The notes below the pieces were generated by a model, which did no database searches, had not been told where the DNA came from, and saw nothing but the letters and a program-made list of their open reading frames with translations. A DNA stretch of 46,596 bases from Bacillota bacterium (GTDB lineage Bacteria; Bacillota; Clostridia; Lachnospirales; Lachnospiraceae). Every line of letters starts with the position of its first letter. The stretch's first letter is position 1. Below, one piece after another: positions 25,209 to 33,381 of the stretch. A program made the position numbers and the translations under genes. The stretch covers positions 1 through 46,596 of the forward strand of contig JAEZLH010000008.1 in NCBI GenBank assembly GCA_023435895.1. The letters run 5' to 3'.

Positions 25209-27296
25209 ATGAATGTTTACACTTCAGAAAAGATTCGCAATGTTGTTCTGTTAGGCCACGGTGGCTGTGGCAAGACTACCTTAGTCGAAGCCATAGCGTA
25301 TACAACAGGAATACTCAAACGTCAGGGAAAAGTAGAAGAGGGAAATACAATCAGTGATTACGACAAAGAAGAACAAAAGAGATTATTTTCAATCAGTACC
25401 ACAGTAGTTCCGGTTATTTTTGAAGACACCAAGATTAACTTATTTGATACTCCGGGATATTTTGATTTTATTGGAGAGGCAGAAGAAGCTTTGGCGGCAG
25501 CCGATGCAGCTGTAATTGTAATTTCAGCAAAGGCTGGTGTGGAAGTAGGAACAATGAAGGCATGGGATTTTTGTGAGAAATATAATTTGCCCAGAATATT
25601 TTTTGTTACGGATATGGATGACGATAATGCAAGTTTTCGTGTAGTGGTGGAAAAGCTGACTGATTTATATGGTAAGAAAATAGCACCATTTCATATTCCC
25701 ATTCGTGAGAATGAGAAGTTTGTAGGTTTTGTTAACGTGGTTAAGATGGCAGGAAGAAAGTTTACAACAGCAAGTAATTATATTGAATGTGAGATTCCGG
25801 AATATAGTAAAGAAAATCTTTCAAAGACCAGAGAGGCTTTGCTTGATGCAGTTGCTGAAACCAGTGAAGAGCTTATGGAAAAGTACTTTGCAGGGGAGGA
25901 ATTTACTCAGGAAGAAATCTCTGTGGCTCTTCGAAATAATGTAATAGATGGCTCCGTTGTTCCGGTTTTGATGGGTTCAGGTGTGCATGCCCAGGGAACA
26001 ACAATGTTATTACAAGCGATTGAAAAGTACTTCCCCGATCCAACCAGAATGAAGATAACCGGTACCAACACCAAAACAGGCGAAAGCTTTGAAGGTAATT
26101 ACGATGAGAGTAAGCCATTTTCGGCAAGAGTATTTAAGACCATAGCAGATCCGTTTATCGGTAAATTCTCGTTATTCAAGGTTTGCTCCGGTGTAATTAA
26201 GTCTGATTCTGTTATATTTAATTCGGACAAGGAGACAGAAGAAAAGGTGAACCGACTATATGTACTGCGTGGCAAGGAGCAGATTGAGGTACAGGAACTT
26301 CATGCAGGAGATATTGGAGCACTGGGTAAATTAAGTGAAACTGTAACAGGGGATACCCTTGCAACAAAAGCAACTCCAATCAGCTATGAGAGAATCAATG
26401 TATCCACCCCTTATACCTATCAACGCTTTAAGACGAAAAATAAAGGTGATGATGATAAGGTGTCCCAAGCTCTTGGTAAGTTGATGGATGAGGATTTAAC
26501 CTTAAAGGTGATAAATGATAAAGAAAACAGACAAACCTTATTATATGGCATCGGTGATCAACAGCTGGATGTTATAGTAAACAAACTGTTAACCAAATAT
26601 AAGGTTGAAATTGAGGTAATGAAGCCAAGGGTACCCTTCCGTGAGACATTGCGTAAAAAGGTAAGGGTTCAGGGTAAGTATAAGAAACAGTCTGGTGGAC
26701 ATGGTCAATATGGTGACGTTCATATTGAATTTGAACCCTCTGGAGATTCCGAGAAAGCTTATGTATTTGAAGAGAAGATATTTGGAGGCTCAGTTCCAAG
26801 AAACTTCTTCCCAGCTGTTGAAAAGGGTATTGCAGAATGTGTAATCAAGGGTCCAGTGGCAGGATATCCGGTAGTTGGTGTAAAGGCAACCTTAGTTGAT
26901 GGCTCCTATCATCCAGTTGATTCTTCTGAAATGGCATTTAAGATGGCAACCATTCAAGCCTTCAAGCAAGGCTTTATGGAAGCTTCACCGGTTCTTTTGG
27001 AACCTATTGCGTCGCTAAAGGTTACCGTACCGGACAAGTTTACCGGTGATATTATGGGCGATCTTAATAAACGCCGCGGAAGGGTTCTTGGTATGAATCC
27101 GGTAAATGGTGGTAAGCAGGAAATTGAGGCAGATATTCCGATTTCTGAATTGTATGGTTATTCCACTGATCTTCGTTCCATGACCGGCGGCAGCGGTGAA
27201 TTTGCTTACGAGTTCAATCGTTATGAGCAGGCACCATCCGATGTACAGCAGCGAGTAATGGAAGAGAATGCAAAGGAAGAGGAAGCGGAGAGTTAA
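25209..27296 (+). CDS. EF-G paralogue (FusA2-type translational GTPase)
   Basis: This is a 695-residue five-domain translation-factor GTPase. The P-loop GHGGCGKT is at residues 16-23, G3 DTPGYFDF at about 80-87, then domains II to V with SGGHGQYGDVHIEFEP and a C-terminal GYSTDLRSMTGGSGEFAYEF. Two features mark it as a paralogue rather than canonical EF-G. Switch I reads DYDKEEQKRLFSIST instead of the usual EQERGITI pattern. The G4 motif, normally NKxD, is TDMD (residues 134-137). Such proteins are common second copies in Clostridia with unclear roles. It has its own promoter and no ribosomal-protein neighbours, unlike fusA of the str operon. Confidence 0.85.
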   Translation: MNVYTSEKIRNVVLLGHGGCGKTTLVEAIAYTTGILKRQGKVEEGNTISDYDKEEQKRLFSISTTVVPVIFEDTKINLFDTPGYFDFIGEAEEALAAADAAVIVISAKAGVEVGTMKAWDFCEKYNLPRIFFVTDMDDDNASFRVVVEKLTDLYGKKIAPFHIPIRENEKFVGFVNVVKMAGRKFTTASNYIECEIPEYSKENLSKTREALLDAVAETSEELMEKYFAGEEFTQEEISVALRNNVIDGSVVPVLMGSGVHAQGTTMLLQAIEKYFPDPTRMKITGTNTKTGESFEGNYDESKPFSARVFKTIADPFIGKFSLFKVCSGVIKSDSVIFNSDKETEEKVNRLYVLRGKEQIEVQELHAGDIGALGKLSETVTGDTLATKATPISYERINVSTPYTYQRFKTKNKGDDDKVSQALGKLMDEDLTLKVINDKENRQTLLYGIGDQQLDVIVNKLLTKYKVEIEVMKPRVPFRETLRKKVRVQGKYKKQSGGHGQYGDVHIEFEPSGDSEKAYVFEEKIFGGSVPRNFFPAVEKGIAECVIKGPVAGYPVVGVKATLVDGSYHPVDSSEMAFKMATIQAFKQGFMEASPVLLEPIASLKVTVPDKFTGDIMGDLNKRRGRVLGMNPVNGGKQEIEADIPISELYGYSTDLRSMTGGSGEFAYEFNRYEQAPSDVQQRVMEENAKEEEAES

Positions 27297-27684
27297 GACT
27301 TTAAATCATTAGGAAAGATGTTATTCTATAGCGAAGAAATTAATTTTGATGATAAAATAATAAATAACTTGAAGCAATGAAATCAACAAAAAATGGAATA
27401 GTAAAATTTTAAACTATTAAGTAGAAATTTTAGTATGCTGTCTTATTGTATAGTTAGTTACTTATCAATGAGGCAGCATATTAAATAAATACAAAACTTT
27501 TACAATATAAAAGCTATAACTAAGTTGCCAAAAGGTCTTTCAATATGGTTCATTGTACTGTATATTTAGACCTCTCGACACCTTAATCAATTATTTGTAA
27601 AAGCTTGTTTTATTCATTATCAGAAATCACATAATATAGTTAAGTAACAACGACTACGAGAAGGGCATGGAAAGGGTGGAAGAA
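27297..27684. other. Intergenic region with a 15-bp hairpin
   Basis: TATGCTGTCTTATTG (27434-27448) pairs with CAATGAGGCAGCATA (27466-27480) with two G-T wobbles. No T-run follows on the plus strand, so it is a doubtful terminator for the EF-G-like gene. Nothing else is recognised in this AT-rich gap. Confidence 0.5.
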
Positions 27685-29451
27685 ATGAAACTAATCACAA
27701 ATTTATTAACAGGGCGCAGGAATATTATGAATGCAATAATGAGATTTCCGCTTACCGCAATTCTTTTAGTGGCAGCAGCAATTACGCGTATTATTTCAAC
27801 TGCGGCAGGGGGAAGTCTTCTTGGAACAGGAAGAATGATTTATTTAGAACTTACCATATCATTCTTGCTGGGGGCACTTGTAAGTGCAGTAGGTCAATTA
27901 ACTTATGAACGGTTTTTTAGAACAAAAGTATTACGATATGCATACATGGGAACGGCACTGATTTTTGCATTGGCGTACTATGTTGCCATTAGGAATACGG
28001 ATTTTGACAATATGAAGATCGCTATTCGAACGATGGTAATCTTTTTTGTACTATTTATTCTGTTCTTATGGATTCCGGTTATTCATCACAAGTATCATTT
28101 CAATCAGAGCGTGATGGCAGCATTTAAAGCCTTTTTTATCTCTCTCTTTTTTAATGGTGTATTATATCTTGGGATTGTTTTGATTCTAGGTGCGACTGAC
28201 TTGTTAATTGCAAAGCTGAACGGGCAGATTTATTATAATACCGCAACAATCATCTTTTATGTATTGGCTCCCATATACTTCTTGTCCATTCTGCCTCAAT
28301 ATAGCGAGGAGGAAGAAGGAGAAGAGCGTACGCTGAAACTGGTAGCTCCTACAAGATTTTTGGAAGTACTGATATCCTATATTATTATTCCGCTGACTGT
28401 GATCTTTACCGCAATTTTAGTAATCTATATTTTGATCAATATTACGGGTGAGTTTTGGAGCGATAATCTCATGGAGCCATTATTGATAGCTTATACCTTA
28501 ACCGTAATCATAATATATCTGCTTTCTTGCAGTATGCAAAATAAAATAGCTTTGTATTTTTGCAAAGTCTTTCCGAAGATATTACTACCGATTGTATTAT
28601 TCCAAACCATAGCATCCATATTGAAAATAAATGAAGTGGGTGTAACCTATGGACGTTATTATGTTATTTTATTCGGGGTATTTGCAATCATTGCAGGAGG
28701 AATATTCTCAGTGCTTCCCATTCGAAAGAATGGATGGATTGCTCCTATACTAATCGTTCTATCTATAATATCAATACTTCCTCCCATTGATTCCTTCACT
28801 GTAAGTGCTAAGGTTCAGTCATCAAAACTTAAGCAAGTATTGGTTCATAATGATATGCTTCAGGATAAGGTGATATTGCCTAAGACGAATTTGTCAATGG
28901 AAGACCAGGAGTTAATCTCTAAGAGTGTATCCTATTTGGATGAAATAGGTGCAGCAAAGGATGTTGCTTGGTTGCAAAGTTATACAAAATCAAAGGATTT
29001 TGCCAAGACCTTTGGCTTTGAGCAATATGGATTTACCGGTTCCACAAATTTTATAAGTATTTCAAGGGATGAAAATACGGCCATTCCGGTTAACGGTTTT
29101 AAATATCTGTTCCGAACGGATATCAGTGATGGAGATTCTAATCGAGTTATTGGTGAAGTCAAAGATAATAATAAGGATTATATCTTGAAAGTTGAAGGAA
29201 AATCAGAAGATGATAAAGAGGTGTCCTTATACAATGAGGAGAAGAAAATAATTACCTTTAAAATGGATGTTATTTATAATAAATTCAAAGGTATGGAGGG
29301 AAAAGATTCTGCTACAACAGAGGAGTTGACCTTCTCCCAGGAAAACGATAGCGCTAAGCTGACCTTGATTGCCAATTCGCTCAATTTTAGTGATAGTACA
29401 ACAGCGAAGGATAAATACGCGAATGTCTATATTATGGTAGACATCAAATGA
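27685..29451 (+). CDS. DUF4153-domain membrane protein
   Basis: The product is about 588 residues. Roughly the first 370 contain ten or so membrane helices, and the last ~215 form a soluble domain after the final helix (PILIVLSIISILPP). The membrane part resembles DUF4153 proteins, whose function is unknown. ATG 27685 follows AAAGGGTGG at good spacing; an in-frame ATG at 27667 would add six residues but has its ribosome binding site too close. It stands alone between a hairpin-containing gap and a strong terminator (29460-29507). Confidence 0.65.
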   Translation: MKLITNLLTGRRNIMNAIMRFPLTAILLVAAAITRIISTAAGGSLLGTGRMIYLELTISFLLGALVSAVGQLTYERFFRTKVLRYAYMGTALIFALAYYVAIRNTDFDNMKIAIRTMVIFFVLFILFLWIPVIHHKYHFNQSVMAAFKAFFISLFFNGVLYLGIVLILGATDLLIAKLNGQIYYNTATIIFYVLAPIYFLSILPQYSEEEEGEERTLKLVAPTRFLEVLISYIIIPLTVIFTAILVIYILINITGEFWSDNLMEPLLIAYTLTVIIIYLLSCSMQNKIALYFCKVFPKILLPIVLFQTIASILKINEVGVTYGRYYVILFGVFAIIAGGIFSVLPIRKNGWIAPILIVLSIISILPPIDSFTVSAKVQSSKLKQVLVHNDMLQDKVILPKTNLSMEDQELISKSVSYLDEIGAAKDVAWLQSYTKSKDFAKTFGFEQYGFTGSTNFISISRDENTAIPVNGFKYLFRTDISDGDSNRVIGEVKDNNKDYILKVEGKSEDDKEVSLYNEEKKIITFKMDVIYNKFKGMEGKDSATTEELTFSQENDSAKLTLIANSLNFSDSTTAKDKYANVYIMVDIK

Positions 29452-29459
29452 ATTCATAG

Positions 29460-29507
29460 AATGAGAACCCTCCTTGCGCTACATGACAAAGAGGGTTCTC
29501 ATTTTTT
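29460..29507 (+). terminator. Strong intrinsic terminator
   Basis: AATGAGAACCCTC (29460-29472) and GAGGGTTCTCATT (29491-29503) are perfect complements, followed by a T-run to 29507. It ends the DUF4153 gene. Confidence 0.92.
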
Positions 29508-29560
29508 AGAATTGGTAATAAAAAAATGATTTTTATTTAATTTCATATTATTATTTACAA

Positions 29561-29589
29561 TTGACAGATAGTGACGTATAAGGTAAACT
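29561..29589 (+). promoter_or_regulatory. Promoter of the amino-acid transporter leader
   Basis: TTGACA (29561-29566), a 17-base spacer and TAAACT (29584-29589). It implies a ~390-nt leader before the binding-protein gene, containing the terminator at 29808-29831. Confidence 0.65.
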
Positions 29590-29983
29590 AATGACATAAA
29601 TAAGGCTAGTAAACATTTTTTAACTAGACATAAACTTGACTAATTTACATATGCATCATTCAAAAGCGTTGCACCACCACTGCTTTATGTTTTTGAAGGT
29701 CGCCTATGAAGATACATCCTTTGTTGTTCGGTTATTAAATATATTGTACTAGTATATCATCCACAAAACAACCGGATTGATTGCTTGTAAGTTAGACACC
29801 GAAGCTAAACCTGAGGAGACTCAGGTTTTTTCATGTGTGACCATATACTGCGTCACGTTACAAAAGAAAAGCGACGATGCTTTCACTTTAAGTTACTCAC
29901 ATGGGTTGAAACCTTCTTGTTTATGGAATCAGGATGAATTTCAGTATTACAAATTATATTCTATCTTTGGAGGAGAAAATGAT
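29590..29983 (+). promoter_or_regulatory. Leader of the amino-acid transporter operon
   Basis: This long untranslated leader has no recognised gene. An open frame running into the transporter gene from 29777 is spurious, because the real start has its own ribosome binding site. It contains a perfect terminator (listed separately). I could not match the leader to lysine, glycine, SAM, glutamine or T-box consensus elements, so any ligand is unknown. Confidence 0.45.
29808..29831 (+). terminator. Leader terminator before the amino-acid transporter
   Basis: AACCTGAG (29808-29815) pairs perfectly with CTCAGGTT (29820-29827) over a GAGA tetraloop, followed by TTTT. It sits downstream of a promoter and 150 bp upstream of the binding-protein start, the position of an attenuator. 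Confidence 0.8.
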
Positions 29984-30802
29984 ATGAAGAAGAAACTATC
30001 ATTAATAATTATGTTTGCATTATTTACTGCAGTGTTGGCAGCAGGATGTGCAAAAAAAGAGGACAAAGTATTTCGAGTAGGCATGGAAGCGGCTTATGCA
30101 CCCTTTAACTGGACACAGGTTGATGACTCAAACGGTGCTGTTCCAATTCAAGGAACAAAAGAGTTTGCAGGTGGCTATGATGTAGAGATTGCTAAGAAGA
30201 TTGGTGAGAAATTAGGCAAAAAGGTTGTAGTAGTTAAAACCCAATGGAAAGGTCTGCAACCCGCAGTTCAGTCCGGTAAAATTGATGCAATCATTGCAGG
30301 TATGTCTCCTACACCAGATAGAAGAAAATCCATTGATTTCTCAGACATCTACTATACCTCCAATTTGGTTATGGTTGTGCAAAAAGGTGGAGCATATGAG
30401 AAAGCTACCTCCATTCAGGATTTTAAAGGAGCAAAAATTACTGCACAGCTTGGAACCTTCCATTATACAGTAATCGATCAGATTAATGGCGTTGATAAGA
30501 AGACAGCAGTGGAGGATTTTACTGCTATGAGAGTTGCTCTTGAAGCGGGCAAAATTGATGGCTATGTGTCTGAATATCCAGAAGGCGTAAGTGCATCTGC
30601 AGCCAATCAGAAGCTAACAATGGTTCAATTTGCAGATGGACAAGGTTTTAAAACTTCCCCGGATGATACTGCAATCGCGGTAGGTCTTAAGAAGAACAGT
30701 AAATTAACTGCTACGATTAATGAAGTATTATCAGGTATCTCAGAAAAAGAACGTAAAGAAATCATGGATGCAGCAATCCAACATCAGCCGTCTAATCAAT
30801 AG
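29984..30802 (+). CDS. Amino-acid ABC transporter substrate-binding lipoprotein
   Basis: This 272-residue family 3 solute-binding protein has a lipoprotein signal peptide ending LAAGC (lipid-modified Cys22). The mature protein starts with the typical FRVGMEAAYAPFNW strand and has GGYDVEIAKKIGEKLG and a DAIIAGMSPTPDRRKSIDFS hinge region. It captures a polar amino acid outside the membrane and delivers it to the permease encoded next; the exact ligand cannot be read from sequence. ATG 29984 follows TTTGGAGGAG. A terminator between this gene and the permease suggests it is made in excess of the membrane parts. Confidence 0.9.
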   Translation: MKKKLSLIIMFALFTAVLAAGCAKKEDKVFRVGMEAAYAPFNWTQVDDSNGAVPIQGTKEFAGGYDVEIAKKIGEKLGKKVVVVKTQWKGLQPAVQSGKIDAIIAGMSPTPDRRKSIDFSDIYYTSNLVMVVQKGGAYEKATSIQDFKGAKITAQLGTFHYTVIDQINGVDKKTAVEDFTAMRVALEAGKIDGYVSEYPEGVSASAANQKLTMVQFADGQGFKTSPDDTAIAVGLKKNSKLTATINEVLSGISEKERKEIMDAAIQHQPSNQ

Positions 30803-30816
30803 ATGTAAGTGAAGAG

Positions 30817-30856
30817 GCTGTCCCACATGGAAATACATCTTTGGGGCAGCTTTTTT
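30817..30856 (+). terminator. Intercistronic terminator after the binding protein
   Basis: GCTGTCCCA (30817-30825) pairs with TGGGGCAGC (30842-30850), with one wobble, then six Ts. It lies inside the operon, and partial read-through would give more binding protein than permease. Confidence 0.82.
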
Positions 30857-30897
30857 CTGTGTGTAGATAAGAAATAATCGGAAGGAAAGGTGTATTT

Positions 30898-31629
30898 ATG
30901 TTATTACAGAAAATGTGGGAAACCCTGGTGAATTATTATCCTATGTTTCTTAGAGGAGCTGGGCTTACCTTGCTTATTTCGATTATCGGCACGATAATCG
31001 GTTCCGTAATTGGATTAGTTGTTGGTTCTATTCGAACAATACCTGTACCGGATAAAGGAATTAAAAGATATCTACTAAAATTCGTATTTGCTATTATTAC
31101 CATATATGTGGAGGTGTTCAGAGGGACACCCATGATTGTACAGGCAATGGTTATATATTATGGATCAGCCTTGGCATTTGGTATTGATATGAGCGCAACC
31201 TTTGCTGCATTATTGATTGTATCTATTAATACAGGTGCATATACAGCCGAGATTGTACGTGGTGGAATTATCTCCATAGACAAGGGACAGTTTGAAGCAG
31301 CTCAAGCGATTGGAATGAATCATATCAAGACGATGATTAACGTAGTATTACCTCAGGTTTTGCGTAATATTCTTCCTGCACTGGGCAATGAGTTCGTTAT
31401 TAATATTAAAGATACATCTGTGCTAAACGTAATATCTGTAACTGAGTTGTATTTCCAAACATCCTCTGTTGCTTCAAATATGTACAGCTTCTTTGAACCT
31501 TTCTCAGTGGCATGTGTTATTTATTTAATTATGACATTGACCGTAACTCGTATCCTTCGTTTCCTGGAACGCAAGCTGGATGGACCGGACAGCTACAATG
31601 TGATTCCTGGCAATCAGATGCAGGTATAG
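30898..31629 (+). CDS. Amino-acid ABC transporter permease (HisM/GlnP family)
   Basis: This is a 243-residue inner-membrane subunit with about five helices. The N-terminal FLRGAGLTLLISIIGTIIG region is typical of polar amino-acid permeases. The cytoplasmic EAA loop (EAAQAIGMNHIKTMINVVLP), which docks on the ATPase, is clear. It sits between the binding protein and ATPase genes, 28 bp before the latter. Confidence 0.92.
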   Translation: MLLQKMWETLVNYYPMFLRGAGLTLLISIIGTIIGSVIGLVVGSIRTIPVPDKGIKRYLLKFVFAIITIYVEVFRGTPMIVQAMVIYYGSALAFGIDMSATFAALLIVSINTGAYTAEIVRGGIISIDKGQFEAAQAIGMNHIKTMINVVLPQVLRNILPALGNEFVINIKDTSVLNVISVTELYFQTSSVASNMYSFFEPFSVACVIYLIMTLTVTRILRFLERKLDGPDSYNVIPGNQMQV

Positions 31630-31657
31630 AAAGTGGAAGAAAGGTAAGGGGAATAAT

Positions 31658-32398
31658 ATGGCAAAGGTTATTGATATAATGCATTTACGCAAATCCTTTG
31701 GAGATAATGAAATCCTAAAGGATATTGATTTTTCAGTGAATAAAGGTGAAGTGGTATGTATCATCGGTGCTTCAGGTTCCGGTAAATCAACGCTTCTTCG
31801 TTGTATTAATCTGTTAGAGAAGCCAAGCGGCGGAGAAATAATCTATCAGGGAGAGAATATCCTTGATGAAAAACACGATATATTTGCATATAGAACAAAG
31901 CTTGGAATGGTATTTCAGCAGTTTAATCTATTTAACAATCATAATGTACTAAGTAATTGTATGGTAGGACAAATTAAGGTACTTAATCGCTCTAAGGAAG
32001 AAGCTAAAGAGGTTGCAATGAAATATCTTGCAGTAGTGGGCATGGATAAATATATCAATGCCAAGCCAAAGCAGCTTTCGGGTGGTCAAAAGCAAAGAGT
32101 TGCCATTGCAAGAGCATTATCCATGGAACCGGATGTACTATTATTTGATGAGCCTACATCAGCACTTGATCCGGAGATGGTCGGTGAAGTTTTAAATGTT
32201 ATGAAGGAACTTGCTCAGACTGGCCTGACCATGCTTGTGGTAACCCACGAAATGGGCTTTGCCAAGGAAGTATCGGATCGTGTTGTATTTATGGATCAAG
32301 GAATCATAGCCGAGGAAGGAACGCCGGAGCAGATTTTTAATAATCCAGTACAAGAAAGAACAAAGGAATTCTTAAAAAGAGTTCTGTCAAACCAATAA
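31658..32398 (+). CDS. Amino-acid ABC transporter ATPase (GlnQ/HisP family)
   Basis: This 246-residue ATPase has Walker A GASGSGKST (about residues 37-45), a Q-loop (GMVFQQFNLF), signature LSGGQKQRVAIARAL, Walker B LLFDEPTSALDPE and the H-loop VVTHEMGF. The family energises uptake of polar amino acids together with the preceding permease and lipoprotein. GTAAGGGGA precedes the ATG. A terminator (32414-32444) closes the operon. Confidence 0.95.
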   Translation: MAKVIDIMHLRKSFGDNEILKDIDFSVNKGEVVCIIGASGSGKSTLLRCINLLEKPSGGEIIYQGENILDEKHDIFAYRTKLGMVFQQFNLFNNHNVLSNCMVGQIKVLNRSKEEAKEVAMKYLAVVGMDKYINAKPKQLSGGQKQRVAIARALSMEPDVLLFDEPTSALDPEMVGEVLNVMKELAQTGLTMLVVTHEMGFAKEVSDRVVFMDQGIIAEEGTPEQIFNNPVQERTKEFLKRVLSNQ

Positions 32399-32413
32399 TA
32401 AAGTAGAGCTAGT

Positions 32414-32444
32414 AAGGAAGGGAAACCAAGACCCTTCCTTTTTT
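32414..32444 (+). terminator. Terminator of the amino-acid transporter operon
   Basis: AAGGAAGGG (32414-32422) pairs perfectly with CCCTTCCTT (32432-32440), followed by Ts to 32444. Confidence 0.92.
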
Positions 32445-32533
32445 GTTGTGAAATTCCCTACTTATGGGTATAGTGATTATATAAAGCTTTTGGTGAAATT
32501 GACCGATAATCATTTTGACCGGAATTATGAGAA

Positions 32534-32738
32534 GTTACGATTCAATCACAGACAGAACTTTGGCTAATGATTTCGATCAATGATTTCCGAAAAGGAGTAT
32601 TTGCATTCGTCGGTATTTAGGCTCTGTCTTTTAGAGCCTTATGTACCGTTACGTAATGCAACTAAGCGAAAGCGTCTCCGCTTCGGGAAACATTGATCGA
32701 AATCATATCCCAGGCTTTGAATGTGATTGAATAGTAAC
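32534..32738. repeat. 205-bp nested imperfect palindrome, MITE-like or structured RNA
   Basis: The ends are 17-bp inverted repeats with one mismatch (32534-32550 and 32722-32738). Inside lies a perfect 16-bp pair (ATGATTTCGATCAATG, 32567-32582, with 32691-32706). Further in, TTTCCGAA faces TTCGGGAAA, TTGCATT faces AATGCAA, and GGCTCT/AGAGCC (32620-32625, 32633-32638) closes the apex near the element's centre. A side hairpin AAGCG/CGCTT interrupts the right arm. No open frame crosses it and no target duplication is seen. It could be a miniature inverted-repeat element or the gene of a long-hairpin RNA. The flanks of the gap to the next gene show nothing else certain. Confidence 0.8.
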
Positions 32739-32878
32739 CCGTGCAAGTGCCATTTCCTATTTCCTACTACCTAAGACTTTACAAAAGATGAGATTGACAC
32801 TATAATGAAATATAAAGAATTGTGTATAATAGTAAGAAAACACGATGAAATGTGTAAGATAACCAAGGAGGGATATAC

Positions 32879-33358
32879 ATGTTGATGGAAAAAATAGAGA
32901 GTGGGCAAGTTAAGGAATTTGAAGTCCTCGAATTTAGAGCAGGCGGAAAGTCATATGGAATCTTCGTGGACGAAATAAGTGAGATATTAGCCTATACCAC
33001 AAAAGCTACTCCAGTGCTTAATGCACACCCTTTTATTGAAGGTGTTATTATGCCAAGAGATTTTGTGATTACGGTTATTGATTTTAATAAATGCGTTCCA
33101 TTGGAATTAGAAGAAGAAGTAAAGAATGAAATGGTAATAAATACAAGCATTAACAATTGGAATATAGGGATTCATGTGGATGGTGTGAATGGTATTCATA
33201 ATCATGAAGCAAGCGATATCACGTTATATGATGGTGAAGAAGAACATACGGAATTTGTATTAGGGTTCTTGGTTAAGGGAGAGAAAAAGGTTGAATTGGT
33301 GGATTTTGTTAAGCTATTCCAAGCTATTAATCCCAATATCGAGTTGCTTAATAATTAG
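32879..33358 (+). CDS. CheW-like scaffold protein
   Basis: This 159-residue protein is a single CheW-type domain (FRAGGKSYGIFVDEISEIL at the start, then GVIMPRDFVITVIDFNKC, and a final strand pair). CheW couples chemoreceptors to the CheA kinase. No cheA, receptor or flagellar gene is nearby, so the partner must be encoded elsewhere or the protein serves another signalling role. AAGGAGGG lies six bases before the ATG. The next gene starts only 23 bp on, suggesting co-expression with the zinc-ribbon membrane protein. Confidence 0.85.
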   Translation: MLMEKIESGQVKEFEVLEFRAGGKSYGIFVDEISEILAYTTKATPVLNAHPFIEGVIMPRDFVITVIDFNKCVPLELEEEVKNEMVINTSINNWNIGIHVDGVNGIHNHEASDITLYDGEEEHTEFVLGFLVKGEKKVELVDFVKLFQAINPNIELLNN

Positions 33359-33381
33359 ATAATTAATTGGACGGTGCATGA

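Noticed and set aside
29777..29983. N-terminal extension of the amino-acid binding protein
   Set aside because: The extension would include the leader terminator and would bury the lipoprotein signal peptide; ATG 29984 has a strong ribosome binding site.
32794..32830. Promoter of the CheW-like gene from TTGACA 32794 and TATAAT 32825
   Set aside because: The spacer would be 25 bases; the other TATAAT at 32801 is only one base from the TTGACA.
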